Notes: a model not told the origin generated them from the sequence alone. A stretch of DNA of 64,000 bases from Eublepharis macularius (GCF_028583425.1 NC_072801.1:65239766-65303765); one strand, 5' to 3'; shown: positions 1 through 11,227, numbered from the stretch's first letter. A program made the numbers and translations.

Positions 1-222
1 GATGTTTACATTTACTAGCAAAGGAATGTTTTGGTTGCCTCCCCGCTAATTGCATCTTGTCCCCTTCTGATATATGTCCCTTCTCTCCCCTCTCCCTCCT
101 CCTCTTCTGTATTTGACCAGTTTGTATCATGCATCTGACGAAGAGAACTTGATTCTCAAAAGCTTATGCTACAATAAAATTGGTTAGTCTTAAAGGTGCT
201 ACTGGACTCTTTTTGAATTTCC
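1..222 (+). mobile_element. R1 retroposon 3' end
   Basis: The stretch carries GCATCTGACGAAGAGAACTT, AAGCTTATGCT and an AATAAA-like block, and ends in GGTGCTACTGGACTCTTTTT. The same 3' end recurs at 17160 (+) and 52994 (-). The 52994 copy has an 11-bp target duplication, so the family is retroposed. The copy runs off the left edge of the window, so its length is unknown. The repeat is widespread in amniotes; I leave the family name open. Confidence 0.6.
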
Positions 223-452
223 TAGGAAAGATCTAAGGAATGCGAGCATTTGTTTTGCCTGTGGTCTCCTCTGAGGCATGCCACTCAAGGCCACGCTCAC
301 CGAATAGACCTATTCACAATTCCCTGATGCCAAACTCACAAGGCCACATTGCAAGAACACCCTGCCATAAACTGTAAAAAGGCACCTATTGCTGTTGGGT
401 GCTAGTGTTGGACGGCAGTGTTGCAAAAACACCACCAGCACGGCCTCTCCTA

Positions 453-738
453 AGAGCCCCGTGGTGCAGCGTGGTAAGCTGCAGTACTGCAGCCTAAGCT
501 CTGCTCATGACCTGAGTTTGATCCTGGTGGAAGCCGGTTCAGGTGGCTGGCTCAAGGTGGACTCAGCCTTCCATCCTTCTGATACCCAGTTTCCTGGGGG
601 TAAAATGTAGCTGACTGGGGAAGGCAATGGCAAACCACCCCGTAACAAAAGTCTGCCAAGAAAACATCGTGATGTGATATCCCCTCCATGGGTCAGTAAT
701 GACTTCGTGCTTGCACAGGGGACTACCTTTACCTTTTT
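453..738 (+). mobile_element. Sauria SINE, near full length
   Basis: A tRNA-like head with A box (GTGGTGCAGCGTGGTAAGC) and B box (GAGTTTGATCC) is followed by the conserved middle (GGGGAAGGCAATGGCAAACC) and the BovB-like tail ending GACTACCTTTACCTTTTT. This matches the Sauria SINE of squamates, which is mobilised by BovB LINEs; BovB pieces also occur in this window. It is one of the best pointers to the host group. Confidence 0.85.
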
Positions 739-1352
739 ATGGCCTCTCCTGCAAAGTGAACCAACCCAGATAATGCTTTCCTTGGAAATTCTTGGCAGTT
801 GGGGAAGCAGGGAGAGCAACAGAACAGTATAACGATGTGTTGTTAAATGTAGGGAGTGCCTGCACAGACTGCTACAATATAGACATGATTCATCTTTTTT
901 TAATGATTTGTTTTCCTTCAGAATTTTATTTGCATAAAAATGTAATCAAAACTCATGCAGATAATAAACTAGGGTTTCTTTAATGGTGAGCATTCCAGTT
1001 CCTTCAAGAAAACTTGTGTCTTTAATAATTTGGACATTTTGAGAACAAAAGATCAACACCGGCTGGGCATGTGTGCGTGTGTGTGTGGGTGGGTGTGGCC
1101 GAACCAAGTGCCAATGATCAAAGCAGGAATAGCCGGAAACCAGTACGCTCTGCTTCTCATCCCCCGTCCTTCATGGAGGAGGTGCAATGATGGGGAAATC
1201 TTTACCTGCTGACTTTCTGCCTGTCCCACAAGGCACACAATGTGTCTATTTTTAAAAAGAGGCAATTCCGCTGAAAAGTACATGTTCCCGTCTACATAGA
1301 GACAGTGATCTAGTCTCTCTTCACAAGACAATCTTACACACAGATGCTCAAG
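739..1352. other. Unassigned, no gene seen
   Basis: AT-rich unique-looking sequence with a short GT-rich run near 1070-1100. Only short open frames are present, none with recognisable protein similarity. Confidence 0.5.
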
Positions 1353-1485
1353 TGACCATTTTCGCCGAGGGCGATTTAAACTTTAAAAAACTCCCCCCTT
1401 GTTCCAGCTGACCCAAAGTGATGTCATTGTGAGGTCCTGAGTTCCACCACCTCTTTTCCCAGGAAAAAAAGCCCTGCTCTGTTCA
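1353..1485 (+). mobile_element. Family A hAT-type element, right half only
   Basis: The sequence from GACCATTTTCGCCGAGGGCG through the shared GTTCCAGCTGACCCAAAGTG block to the terminal GGAAAAAAAGCCCTG matches the right half of the complete copies at 3949 and 17723. The left half is absent, so this is a truncated copy. Confidence 0.7.
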
Positions 1486-2440
1486 CTGTTATGTAGGCCA
1501 TTCTTGACTCTTTGTAGTTGTCTTTTTGTTGTGTGATACTTTCCCTCTTTTGCCCTGTCTTTTAATTTTCCACAATAAAAATAAAAAATAATTTTTAAAA
1601 AACTGGAAATGCCTTAAGGACGGACATGCTCTTTTTGATTTGGGGGTGGGGCAGAGGTCTTTGAAATGGGTATTATAACTGGCAGGGTTTTTTTTTACTG
1701 GCTTTGTTGTTTTAGACTGCCATTGTTTTTAGACTGTTTTAGTTCTGCCATTGTATTTAGACTTTTATCACTCAGCTTGGGTTCCAGTTGGCTGAAAAAT
1801 GGAAAAAGAGACCTTCCTCCCAGTTATCGCCCCCTCCTTATTGTGGAGTACCTGGCTTGTAGGTCTTTGAGGGAAGGGTCAACACATTCCCTCTTCCCTT
1901 CACTACCAGATAAATGATATTTGTTTTGTTATAGAGGCAGGCACTGCCAATGTATAAACCTGGGCAGAAACAAGGGAGAGAGAAACCAGCAGGAAGAATT
2001 CCTCTGCCATCCGGTGATGGATGGATGGACGTGTTTTGGAATTCACCAACCAAAACACCATCGAGGAGTCTCCATCTAGTTGGTTATATAACGGGTTCTG
2101 TTATTTGTTTGCCATAACAATGATCTCTCTGCTGATGATACGGAACTTCGATGGCTCGAGGGGATGGGAGTGTGTCTCACTGCACCTGTGGCTCCGAAAC
2201 GCAGTGCTGAACCACTCCCTAAGCTGTCGCTTTGAGTCTGCCAGGGCAAAACCAGCTGGGATGAGCACCTGGGAAAGAGAGAGCGCACCGCTCCCAGATG
2301 CCAAAGCAAAGAGGGTTTCGAGTTTTCCCCACTCAGCGTTCTAGGAAAAGTTTTGCCTCCTGTATTTCTACTTGACTCAGCAGATAAAGGCACAGGTGCC
2401 TTGCCAAAAAAAAAAAAAGAGGCAAACTTACGTAAAGTTT
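1486..2440. other. Unassigned, no gene seen
   Basis: Mixed AT-rich sequence with an A-run near 1570-1600 and another near 2405-2418. Open frames are short and give no recognisable product. A low-copy or decayed repeat origin is possible but cannot be shown here. Confidence 0.45.
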
Positions 2441-2444
2441 CAGG

Positions 2445-2665
2445 CATGTAGCCGTGTTATTCTGCTGCAGAACAGCAAGATTCAAGACCAGTAGCACCTT
2501 AAAGACTAATTAGATGTTCCAGAGCATAAGCTTTTGAGAGTCAAAGCTCCCTTAATCAGATACAAGTAGTAATGCAGATCCCTGAGCTCTTAATGGAGCT
2601 TTGACTCTCAAAAGCTTATTTCTGGGAAATCTTGCTGGTCTTTAAGGTGCTACTGGACTCGATTC
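2445..2665. repeat. Inverted R1 composite (fold-back)
   Basis: The left part reads R1 in reverse (AGTAGCACCTTAAAGACTAA, then CATAAGCTTTTGAGAGTC). The right part reads it forwards (CTTTGACTCTCAAAAGCTTA, then TCTTTAAGGTGCTACTGGAC). The two halves could pair as a hairpin. A similarly built copy lies at 56435-56575 with the same AGCCGTGTT...GTCTGC head, so this composite is probably its own repeat type rather than two chance insertions. Confidence 0.55.
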
Positions 2666-2751
2666 TTAGATAGAATCGCTTCCTACATTGGCAATACATA
2701 AGAAAGCCTGGTTTCATTTAAGAACTTATTAGCATAATGATTTCGAATAGA

Positions 2752-2890
2752 CCCAAGTGTAGTGTAGCGGTTAGAGTTTCAGAAAGGATCTGGGAGCCCC
2801 AGGTTAAAATCCTTACTCATCCATGGCTAGATGACCTTGAGGCAGTCATGCTGGTCTCTCTACATGAGACATCTGACACATGAAGAATAC
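2752..2890 (+). mobile_element. SINE-A fragment
   Basis: AGTGTAGTGTAGCGGTTAGA (A-box region) is followed by CCCAGGTTAAAATCC (B-box region), the layout of the tRNA-type SINE copies at 14772 and 34766. The 3' part is displaced or lost where the terminal-inverted-repeat element at 2891 begins. Confidence 0.55.
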
Positions 2891-3230
2891 GTGTTGGGAG
2901 ACGCAATGTTAGCTGGGAAGGGTAGTTTAAAAAGACAGAAGCGGCTTTCCTATGCACTGGAGCTGTGTGAAGGGGCTGTGAAATGCCAGAAGGGAAGCTT
3001 CAGCCCATTGCAACCTCTCCAGGTCCAAGCTCGGCTCTGGAAAGCAGCTCCAGCCCATTTCCATTCCTCGCTGCCCTTTGGTTGTGATCCCACACAATTT
3101 TAGATTGGAGAGGTGAAATTGACAGAGCCTTCTGGGAGGTGGAGGTGAAAATAAACTCTCTGAGGAGCAAGCTCCAAGGGCTCTGTCTTTTAAAACTACA
3201 TTTCCCAGCTAACATTGTGTCTCCCTACAC
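2891..3230. mobile_element. Short DNA transposon with ~50-bp terminal inverted repeats
   Basis: The left end (GTGTTGGGAGACGCAATGTT, continuing AGCTGGGAA...TAGTTTAAAAAGACAG) is the imperfect reverse complement of the right end (CTGTCTTTTAAAACTACA ... TCTCCCTACAC). The 340-bp interior has no coding capacity, so this is a non-autonomous element. I could not see a convincing target duplication, so the superfamily is open. Confidence 0.65.
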
Positions 3231-3429
3231 TTGATGAACATATGCCAAGGAGTCTTATGTGGAGAGATTCAGTCCAAAATATCTCCGAGGACTGCTGTGA
3301 GTCTAAAATAGGGAAATGGAGAATGAAGTAGGCCAGCCTACCTGGGGGAAAGGATGGGATCAAACGTATTGGGTAGGAAACAGTACTTACAATATTACAG
3401 TGATTTTTATTTTTGAGGTTTTATGCATA

Positions 3430-3592
3430 TTGTTTGTTGCCTGAGGAGTGGGTCCCCCCCAATTGGGACCCAAAGCAGCTTAGAATATTGCAACCCTGCA
3501 AGGAAGATTAGAGTGAGTGACCCAAGGTCATCCAGTGAGCTTCATGGGTCTCCCATAGTTGAGGCCAAAATTCTAACCACTACACCATGCAG
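3430..3592 (-). mobile_element. SINE-A, reverse
   Basis: Read on the minus strand, it starts GCATGGTGTAGTGGTTAGAA and continues with the CTCACTGGATGACCTTGGGT module found in SINE-A copies. Confidence 0.6.
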
Positions 3593-3948
3593 GTGTATAA
3601 ATAGGTGAAGGTACAATAAATAAACAGTCTGAAATAACAACACAATTAAGCACTTACCACAGCTTGATTTTGTTTAAAATTTATTTAGCATCAGGGCCCT
3701 GTAACCATTCAGCCAGTGATTTTTTTACTTTCTGTGAAAGTCCCTTCCCACTCAACATGCACAAATTCATACAAGATTTACTCTTCTTGAAAAATCACTC
3801 TCAAGGTTCTAGCTCTCATCTTTACAGTGGAGAAATATGTAATGTTTGGGAGTTAAAATACATGCAAATTAAGGTTGCTGAACCCCCCACCCCCAATAGT
3901 ATCTTCCACTGGTAACCTAGTGCAAGTTGGAAAGATAGATCTATTAAG

Positions 3949-4348
3949 CAGGGCTTTTTTTCAGCTGGAACGCGGGGGAACAGAGTTCCGCACCTCTTGA
4001 AAATGGTCACATGGCTGGTGGCTCTGCTCCCTGATCTCCGGACAGAGGGGAGTTTAGATTGCCCTCTGCGCCATGCGGCATGGAGGGCAATCTAAAATCC
4101 CCTCTGTCGGGAGATCAGGGGGCGCGGCCACCAGCCATGTGACCATTTTCGCCGAGGGCGATTTAAATTTTAAAAAACTCCCCCTTTGTTCCAGCTGATC
4201 CAAAGTGACATCATTGTGCGGTCCTGGGAGCGTGCGCACACTTTGCGTACGCACATGTGGTACCGGGGCCCTACCTCCCGCCAAGAGTTGCCCCCTGTGC
4301 TGGCAACCCACTGAGTTCCACCACCTCTTTTCTCAGAAAAAAGCCCTG
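3949..4348 (+). mobile_element. Family A hAT-type element with 8-bp TSD
   Basis: The 400-bp element begins CAGGGCTTTTTTTCAGCTGG and ends CAGAAAAAAGCCCTG. It is flanked on both sides by CTATTAAG (3941-3948 and 4349-4356), the 8-bp target duplication expected for hAT. The interior has a large inverted repeat around CCCTGATCTCCGGACAGAGG. It carries about 100 bp near 4225-4310 that the 17723 copy lacks. No transposase frame is present. Confidence 0.85.
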
Positions 4349-4737
4349 CTATTAAGTATCATTAGGGACTGGAAAACCTCACTCCCAAGTTTAATAATAT
4401 GTTTATATCTCAAAAGAAAATGCAGCTGGAAAGGAAGGAAAAAACAATGGAGAGTAAAGTACTAGAAGAATCTTGCCTTGACCCCATCTCCCAATTAATA
4501 TCTCCTTACCTGTTTGTTCTGAGAAAAAACTCCAGCAAAAACTTACCCAGATCCTGTTGTATGCAGAAATAGGGAAATAAAAAGTCTACCTTGGCATATA
4601 TCTGAAACTGAACATAATCTGTTTCATTTTAACAGAAACGAAACAGAAAGCTTTCTTTTTCTTAGTATTCTTGGAGTCGAAAGAGTTCCTATGTGGTAAC
4701 AGAGGCCTGATCTGCAAAAATTAACCCATGACACTTA

Positions 4738-5399
4738 GGCCGTTGTCACACGGGCATCTCTTCCATTAAATTTACAGCATATAGCGTCCTACCTGTTATC
4801 GGCACAGTAACGTTTCTTTGGGTCACCTAACGGCTCTTCGCGCCACCAGCTGTCCACACCGAAGCACTCTGTTCTGTTCTCTCTAACCGCGCAGAAGCAG
4901 CTCCTCCCCCCTTTTTTAAAATTATTCTGGCGTTTAATTCCGCTATAACGGAATAACAGCATATAAACATTCCGTTAGAGCAAAACATTACGACCCTTTT
5001 GTTTTTCCAACTTTGAAATTATATAAATAGCCCTTTGCCCGCAGAAAACTCCCTGTCTGACGTGATCCCCATCGCTGACGACTCTGCCATGGCGATTGAG
5101 TCATTTTTACTTCAGCAGAAAGTTTGCATTGTGTTATGTCGTTATGGCGTTATAAGGACATAATAAAATTTAAAAAAGGGGAGTCGCAGGAAGAAATGGA
5201 TTCTGGGATTGAAGGGAGGGCATAGGACGTTGCGAGGCGAAATACATCGATGTGAGGCATTCACACTGAGGCACAAAATAGCGCAACTATCAAGCACAAA
5301 GCAGAAGAGAGAAAATCGCTACAGTGTTGGAATAAGGTGGGTGTTTGCCGGGAAATAGCGCCATTTTAGCGCTAAATAAAAGCCCGTGTGACGACGGCC
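4738..5399. mobile_element. Non-autonomous PIF/Harbinger-like DNA transposon
   Basis: Terminal inverted repeats GGCCGTTGTCACACGGGC (4738) and GCCCGTGTGACGACGGCC (ending 5399) are flanked by TTA on both sides (4735-4737 and 5400-5402). A 3-bp TTA duplication is typical of PIF/Harbinger. The 662-bp interior is CpG-containing and carries no transposase frame, so it would need an autonomous partner. Assignment rests on the target duplication alone. Confidence 0.7.
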
Positions 5400-5711
5400 T
5401 TACATTGTATGATAGTGCATTTTGGATACTTTGCACAGTTCTTAAAAAAGGATATCCAGGGTGGCCAACTTCTAAACTGCAACCTCCACCTGCCCCTTTA
5501 ATAGGCTGATCTGGAACCAATATCAATATTTAGCTTCATGCCATGAAAATCTTCACCTGTCCTTTTCCACATTCTGTTAAAAAGACAGGACATTTTTCTC
5601 CAGGTCAGTTGGCAACCCTTCTCCTAGTTTCCTTTAAGAATAGGACAACCTCCCCTCCACTCCAAGTTAGTAGGTTTTTATTACTTTCCTCTGCAGCCTG
5701 TGGCATGGCTC
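5400..5711. other. Unassigned short stretch with decayed repeat pieces
   Basis: Fragments such as GGTCAGTTGGCAACCCTT near 5603-5620 resemble the end of family C, but the rest is too diverged to assign. No gene is seen. Confidence 0.35.
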
Positions 5712-5960
5712 ACTTGTACGGGTCACCTGTAACTAACTGGTCAGTGGGGAGAATCGTGGCAGAGTATGTTTTCCATGCAGAAGGTTCCAAGTTCAGTCCC
5801 CGGCGTCTCCCATTGAAGAAGTCAGGTGATAAGCAATGTGAAGATCTCTACCTGAGACCTTAAAGAGCAGCTGCCCGTCAGAGCCGCTAGACTGATCTTG
5901 ATAGACCAATGGGCTGATTCAGTACAGGGAAGCTTCATGTGCATTCATGCGCTCCATAAT
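5712..5960 (+). mobile_element. SINE-B, tRNA-type
   Basis: GCAGAAGGTTCCAAGTTCAG (B-box region) is followed by the GGCGTCTCC module. The conserved 3' module (TAGACCAATGGGCTGATTCA, then GTACAGGGAAGCTTCATGTG) ends the copy. Other copies are at 18975, 23432 and 49140. Confidence 0.7.
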
Positions 5961-6269
5961 CTTGCTGTTCTTTGGATCATGTCCATAGGCCAGTGATGGG
6001 TAGGTGAGCTTTGCTTGTGGTCAAGTGCAACTACAGATCACCAAGGAAAAACAATTTCCTGGAGAACAGGTTCCACAGGGAGCATCATCCATAACAGCTA
6101 AATGGACCCTCCATATAGCAGAGGCCGCATATCTCCGAGAATCAGATGCCGGTATTATACAACAAGGCAAAATCTGTTGCCAACGAAGACAGTGGAGGCT
6201 GGGCTGGGTCCAAGTTTAGGGGGGTTTTGGCAAGAGGATTTCCAGCAGCTGCCCCTTAAAGACACCTTC

Positions 6270-6412
6270 TAGGGTTGCCAGCTCCAGGCTGGAAGATTCC
6301 TTGAGATTTAGGGGGTGGAGCATAGAGGGGCAGGGTTTGAGGAGGGGAGGGACCTCAGTGGGCTTTAATGCCATCGAGTCCACCCTCCAAAGCAGCCATT
6401 TCCTCCACGGAA
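6270..6412 (-). mobile_element. Family C hAT-type element, truncated
   Basis: It starts TAGGGTTGCCAGCTCCAGG and keeps the AATGCCATCGAGTCCACCCT and AAGCAGCCATTT modules of family C, then loses similarity. One terminus is missing. Confidence 0.6.
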
Positions 6413-7045
6413 ACGCAAGGAATGAGTGATGGCCCCAGCAACAGCGCAAGGACCCTGATTCCATCATCCAATCCTTGCTGGGAGGAGCTCTGGAAGGACC
6501 TGTGGGGCTTATGGGAGCATGAAAGAGTCATGCTCTCATCCTTCCCACAGGCGCCACTCCCAACGGCCAATGGGAGATCACCCTACAGTTGCATTGTTAT
6601 GGGGAATGGAATTTCTATTTCTAAAGTTCACCTTTTACAGCTTCCTTTTAATCTCTTGTCCTCTTTCAATCGAAGAATTTCTTTGATTTCTCTTTGTAGT
6701 TTTCGGTGACACGGTGCACCCTTTCATAACTTCAACCTGTGCAGGTTTCTTGGATGTTAACAAACCATGGTGTGTAACAGGGCTGGTGTCAGCAGACGGC
6801 AAAGTGGGGCAGCTGCCGGGGCCTCGGGCTTCTGGTGGAACCCACGGCTGCTGACTCCCTACTCACGCTTCGCCTCTGGCGCTTGCACTCACACTCTTCC
6901 ACTGCCTGCTTCTGAATGCTTTGCCATCTTTGCTCCCAGCTGCATTTGCTGCCTGGCACTGCTGGAGAAGGGCATGTGGGTGGTGCACAAAGCATCAGCA
7001 TTCCTGGTGGCCATTAACAGTGGCACTCCCATCTATACTTGCTAC

Positions 7046-7844
7046 TAGGCCTTTTTTCAGCTGGAATGCGGTGGAACGGAGTTCCGGCACCTCTTGAAAA
7101 TGGTCACATGGCCGGTGGCCCCGCCCCCTGATCTCCAGACAGAGGGGAGTTTAGACTGCCCTCACTCCAATGGCGTGGAGGGCAATCTAAACTCCCCTCT
7201 GTCTGGAGATCAGGGGGAGGGGCCACCGGCCATGTGACCATTTTCTACAAGGGAGATTTAAACTTTAAAAAACTACCCCCTTGTTCCAGCTGACCTCTTT
7301 TCCAGCTGATGGTCCCTGGCCCCAGGGAGGTCCGCCTGGCCTCTACCAGAGCCAGGGCCTTTTCGGTCCTGGCTCCGACCTGGTGGAACTCTCTGTCTGA
7401 GGAAACTAGGGCCCAGCAGGATTTGTTATCTTTCCGCCGGGCCTGCAAGACGGAGATGTTCTGCCAGGCATTTGGTGGGGGCTAGGCTGTCCTCTCGCCG
7501 GCCATACCACTGAAGACCATCCACCACCCATGCAGGAGCTCATAAGTGTGGCGCAGGGCATGATGCAAGAGTCAAGCCCTGCATCTAAAATGCGGTATTT
7601 AATATTTGTATCTGCCAATTTTAATTGTATATGGAAGAATGTTTTAATGTTTTTATAATGTTTTTATTGCTTTTAATCTTTATGTAAAAATTGTATGTTG
7701 TTACACTGCCCTGAGCCTGTCTGACGGGGAGGGCAGTCTAGAAGTGTAACAAAATAAATAAAATAAATAAAAAAGTGACGTCATTGTGCGGTCCTGAGTT
7801 CCACCACAGAGGTCCACCACCTCTTTTCCCAGAAAAAAGCCTTG
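7046..7844 (+). mobile_element. Family A hAT-type element, interrupted by a LINE
   Basis: The left end TAGGCCTTTTTTCAGCTGG and right end CAGAAAAAAGCCTTG are flanked by CTTGCTAC (7038-7045) and CTTGCCAC (7845-7852), an 8-bp duplication with one difference. Between the expected neighbours GCTGACC and AAAGTGAC lies a 476-bp foreign insert (7296-7771). The element is therefore older than the insert. Confidence 0.8.
7296..7771 (+). mobile_element. LINE 3' end inserted in family A element
   Basis: The insert carries CCTGGCCCCAGGGAGGTCCG, CAGGGCCTTTTCGGTCCTGG and a TTCCGCCGGGCCTGCAAGAC module, then an AT-rich tail ending in AAATA units. This looks like the last part of a non-LTR retrotransposon (probably CR1/L2 group). 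It is 5'-truncated. I cannot fix the family without a library search. Confidence 0.6.
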
Positions 7845-7852
7845 CTTGCCAC

Positions 7853-10339
7853 CCAGCACCATCAGAGAAAGGATGTGCGGGCATAGTGGGCAACTCTGAC
7901 TGCAGGTGATGGGAGAGCTTGCGAGTTTGCAAGGGAAGGACATATAGGCAGGTGGGGGCACGTGGGTGGGAGGGCAAGAAAGAAAGCCTAGTTGTGGGCA
8001 TAGGGAGCCATGAGCACTCTCTGCCCGGGGGCCCAAAACCTGGAACAAGCCTGGAACAACATCTAGAAAGATGTTGCCTGACTTTGAGCATATGCAGAGT
8101 GAAATTCTGAAATTTTGCAGACCCTCCCTTTCTGCCCTTCCTCTCTTTGAATTTCTCTTTTGAGCCTCCAAATTCCTAAAAACCTGAAAAGAAAGGGATT
8201 GTTAGGTTTCAAGGAAAAACTGGGTAAAGAAGAATTCAGAGAAGGACCTGGCAACATTGTAGGAGCTTACTGGCCAGTCTCATTGCTTGCCAGAGAAGCC
8301 CCAGTAGAAGTACCAGGACATGAGACTCCAGTGTCCAAGTGGCAGGTCTCCTATTCCGGGTGGTAGCAAACGGGTCACACATTTCTGTTTGCTGGTAGCA
8401 GCCTCACGAGATGGCTGACCCCAGCCGATTGATATTTTACCACCAAGCTTTCTTGTTGAGACGTGGTGCACCGTTCTGACTTGGCTGCAAGTGGCGGAAG
8501 CTGAGTAACACATTCCCTAATTCCTAGCCAACTAATTGCTTAGGAACATCCATCACTCCTTTTTTACTGCAATATGAGCTAATGCCACATAATTAATGAT
8601 TCTGGAATAGTGTGGCAGGACCTGGTCCAATTAGGAGATGCTCTCAGCCCAGCCAGTAGCTGGCATTTGTGATGTCAGAGCTTTCCAAAGAGCTTATAGA
8701 AGTGTAATTTTTAGAGTCCGTTCCACACCCAAATGTAACATGCAGTGCTAATGCATCTTAGCTCTCATCTCAGATCACTGACAGCTCACCTGTATGGAGA
8801 TGGCTTCAGGCTTATCTGCAGAGGGGAATAATAGCTTAGAAGTTCTTGATACCAGGGAAGGCTCCTCTTATCTTGGTATGAATTCCCATCCCAACTTTAC
8901 TTGGTGGAGGCATTCCTGTCACTCTTCTCCAGGGCATTCTATTGCTGATATAAAAGTTACGTTCTCCGTCAACTAAACCCCTTTCATACTTATAATTCAC
9001 ACCCTTTTCTGCACATGGCAGGAAAATTCAATTCAGGGTCCTTGAGTTACTCCAAAGGGCATGTCGATAAGGCAGGAGATGAAGTTCTCCTGCTGTGTAA
9101 GGAAGGACTTGATCAGGTTTCCAGGCAGATTGGTATTGTGAGGGATATTCTTGCCTGGGACAGGACGCGGAGCTGTCCTGCAAATACCACTGGTTCATTT
9201 TGGCCTGGGTGTGAGGGATCCTAGAGAGTCACAGAATGAGTTTTTGATAGGGCGTGTAATAGTTTTTTCTATGAGCACCTCTCTGTCTCATTGTGAGATG
9301 CACTTAATTGCATGTAATACAGATCGTGATTCACTAGTGTGATATAAGACGGAGTCTCCCTGTACCTCTGGCTGCTCCGGGCATTAGAAATTAAGGGAAC
9401 TCCTGGAATTGTGCTCTTGGTAGAGAGGGGATCTTGGGGAGGGGTTCACTGTCCTATGGGCTTGGCCTGAAGTGACATGCCTCATGAGAGCCAGGGGTTA
9501 AGATGGTAATCTTTCTTAAGAACTGTAGATATCTCCTCAATGGACCCTAATTATGGAGAAATGGCTCCCTCCAGGTTCTGAAGGAGTTCCTCCCCCAGAT
9601 GAAGGGATGGGACAGACATGTGTCTCTATACGGGAAGAATTAACAGTTCGGGTTCAGAAAGAGACAGAGGGACACACAGGCAGGCACTGCCTTGAGCTGG
9701 CTGAAGCCCTTTGAAGGTGCCATGTCGCTTGGGGGGGGACCTGATGAGTGTTTTCCAATTTGCTGCTCCGTAGGGTTGCCTCTTTGCCTCCACTAGTGTT
9801 CTGCTTGTGTCTTTGCAAATGTTGCAAAAATGCTGTAGATCTCCAGTGTTCTCTCCAAAAATAGGGACCGATTCCAAGTTAAGGGCTACCTATAGAACTT
9901 CTAATTGCCCGGAGAAATAGGGAGTGGGTAACAATGCTTTGGGGGTCAGACCAAACACGACAGCACACTTAGCAGTCATGAGATAAGAGGATGGGTCCCC
10001 TCGTTCACTGGTCACTGATTAAAAGCAGAGAGGAGATGGTAGGGGTAGACAAGAAGCCCTCACAAGGGATGGATGCAAGCACTAGCATCGCCAAGGGCTC
10101 TCTAATGTGACCAGTGCAAAAAGGAACAGACCAGTGCTTATTTGTAAATCATCAGGAGTCGGTGACGAGCGGGGTGGCCAAATTTGCAAAACGAGAAAAC
10201 CCAAACCTATTGCAAAGAGCTCCGAAAGAGCTGGGTGGGTCAGCAACAGAAGGTGAGGCACAGCAGGACAGAAACAAACAAAAGTCTTGTGGCCTATTGG
10301 GATGAAGACTTGTAATTTCACATGTACACAGCAGAGCCC
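7853..10339. other. Unassigned, no gene seen
   Basis: About 2.5 kb of sequence without a recognisable repeat or exon. Open frames on both strands are short, overlap one another and show no known domain. Some decayed repeat content is likely. Confidence 0.45.
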
Positions 10340-10840
10340 GTTTAATTGACCATGAAAGAGATCTTGGGGCTACGGTGGATAGTTCAACGAAAACATCAGC
10401 TCAGTATGTGATGGATGCAAAGCCATATTCCATCCATATTAGTGGTTATCAGGAATGAGATTCAGGGATCGAACTTCCTGCCTCTATAGTCTAGGTAACT
10501 TTGGAACACCATGTACAGTTTTTGACACTCCAACTGTAAAAAGGGTATCATAGAGCTGGAACAGGAACATAGAAGGAGCAGAGCTTGGTCATATTTTCCC
10601 GCAATACTAGAAACTGAGGTCATCCAATGAAGTCGGCAGGCAGTACGTTCCAAGCAGACAAAAGGAAATATTCTTTCATGCAGCATGTGCTTAAGTGAAA
10701 GAATTCATTACCCCCAAGAAGCAGGGACGGCAAAGGTGTTAGGCCAATGCATGGAAGAGAATTCGATCAATGAGTTCAATCCATCCATCTTTTCCGCTGT
10801 TGAAAAAGAGGAGGTATCACCTCGGCACACCCCAAAAACT
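10340..10840 (+). mobile_element. LINE-like repeat fragment
   Basis: The modules GAGATCTTGGGGCTACGGTG, GTACAGTTTTTGACACTCCA and ACAAAAGGAAATATTCTTTC occur in this order in a widespread reptile repeat related to CR1/L2-type LINEs. The copy is decayed and has no intact frame. Related tails are at 32860, 47640 (reverse) and 49330. Confidence 0.45.
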
Positions 10841-11035
10841 TACCCTGGGGACAAACTCCTGCAACTTTGACATTGGATTTCTTCCCTAGCCCCTACACAC
10901 CATGCGCAGTCGGCAGGGAGATTCCAGTACACTCCAACTGAAGAACCTTTCCAGCACAAAATGAGAGGTTGGGGGCGGGGGGAGTCCTCCTATAATTAAA
11001 TACTCAGAATCACAATCAGATGGGAGGGAAACCAG

Positions 11036-11227
11036 GGCCGACTCCAGATGGCTTACCTCCTTCCGGAACGTCGCGCGTCGTTGTGCTGAAAACGCGAAAT
11101 ATCGCATTTTCTCGCGCGAGTTTTGCGCGACGTCGCACAAAACTCGCGTGAGAAAATGCGATATTTCACGTTTTCAGCGCAACGACGCGCGACGTTCCGG
11201 AAGGAGGTAAGCCATCTGGAATCGGCC
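11036..11227. mobile_element. 192-bp CpG-rich near-perfect palindrome (fold-back element)
   Basis: The arms begin GGCCGACTCCAGATGG and end CCATCTGGAATCGGCC, and pair along almost their whole length with no real loop. The arms differ at five positions, all transitions, four of them at CpG sites. CAG flanks both sides (11033-11035 and 11228-11230), a possible 3-bp target duplication. The two strands encode nearly the same open frame, as expected of a palindrome; this is not a gene. It is most likely a young non-autonomous DNA transposon. Confidence 0.75.
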
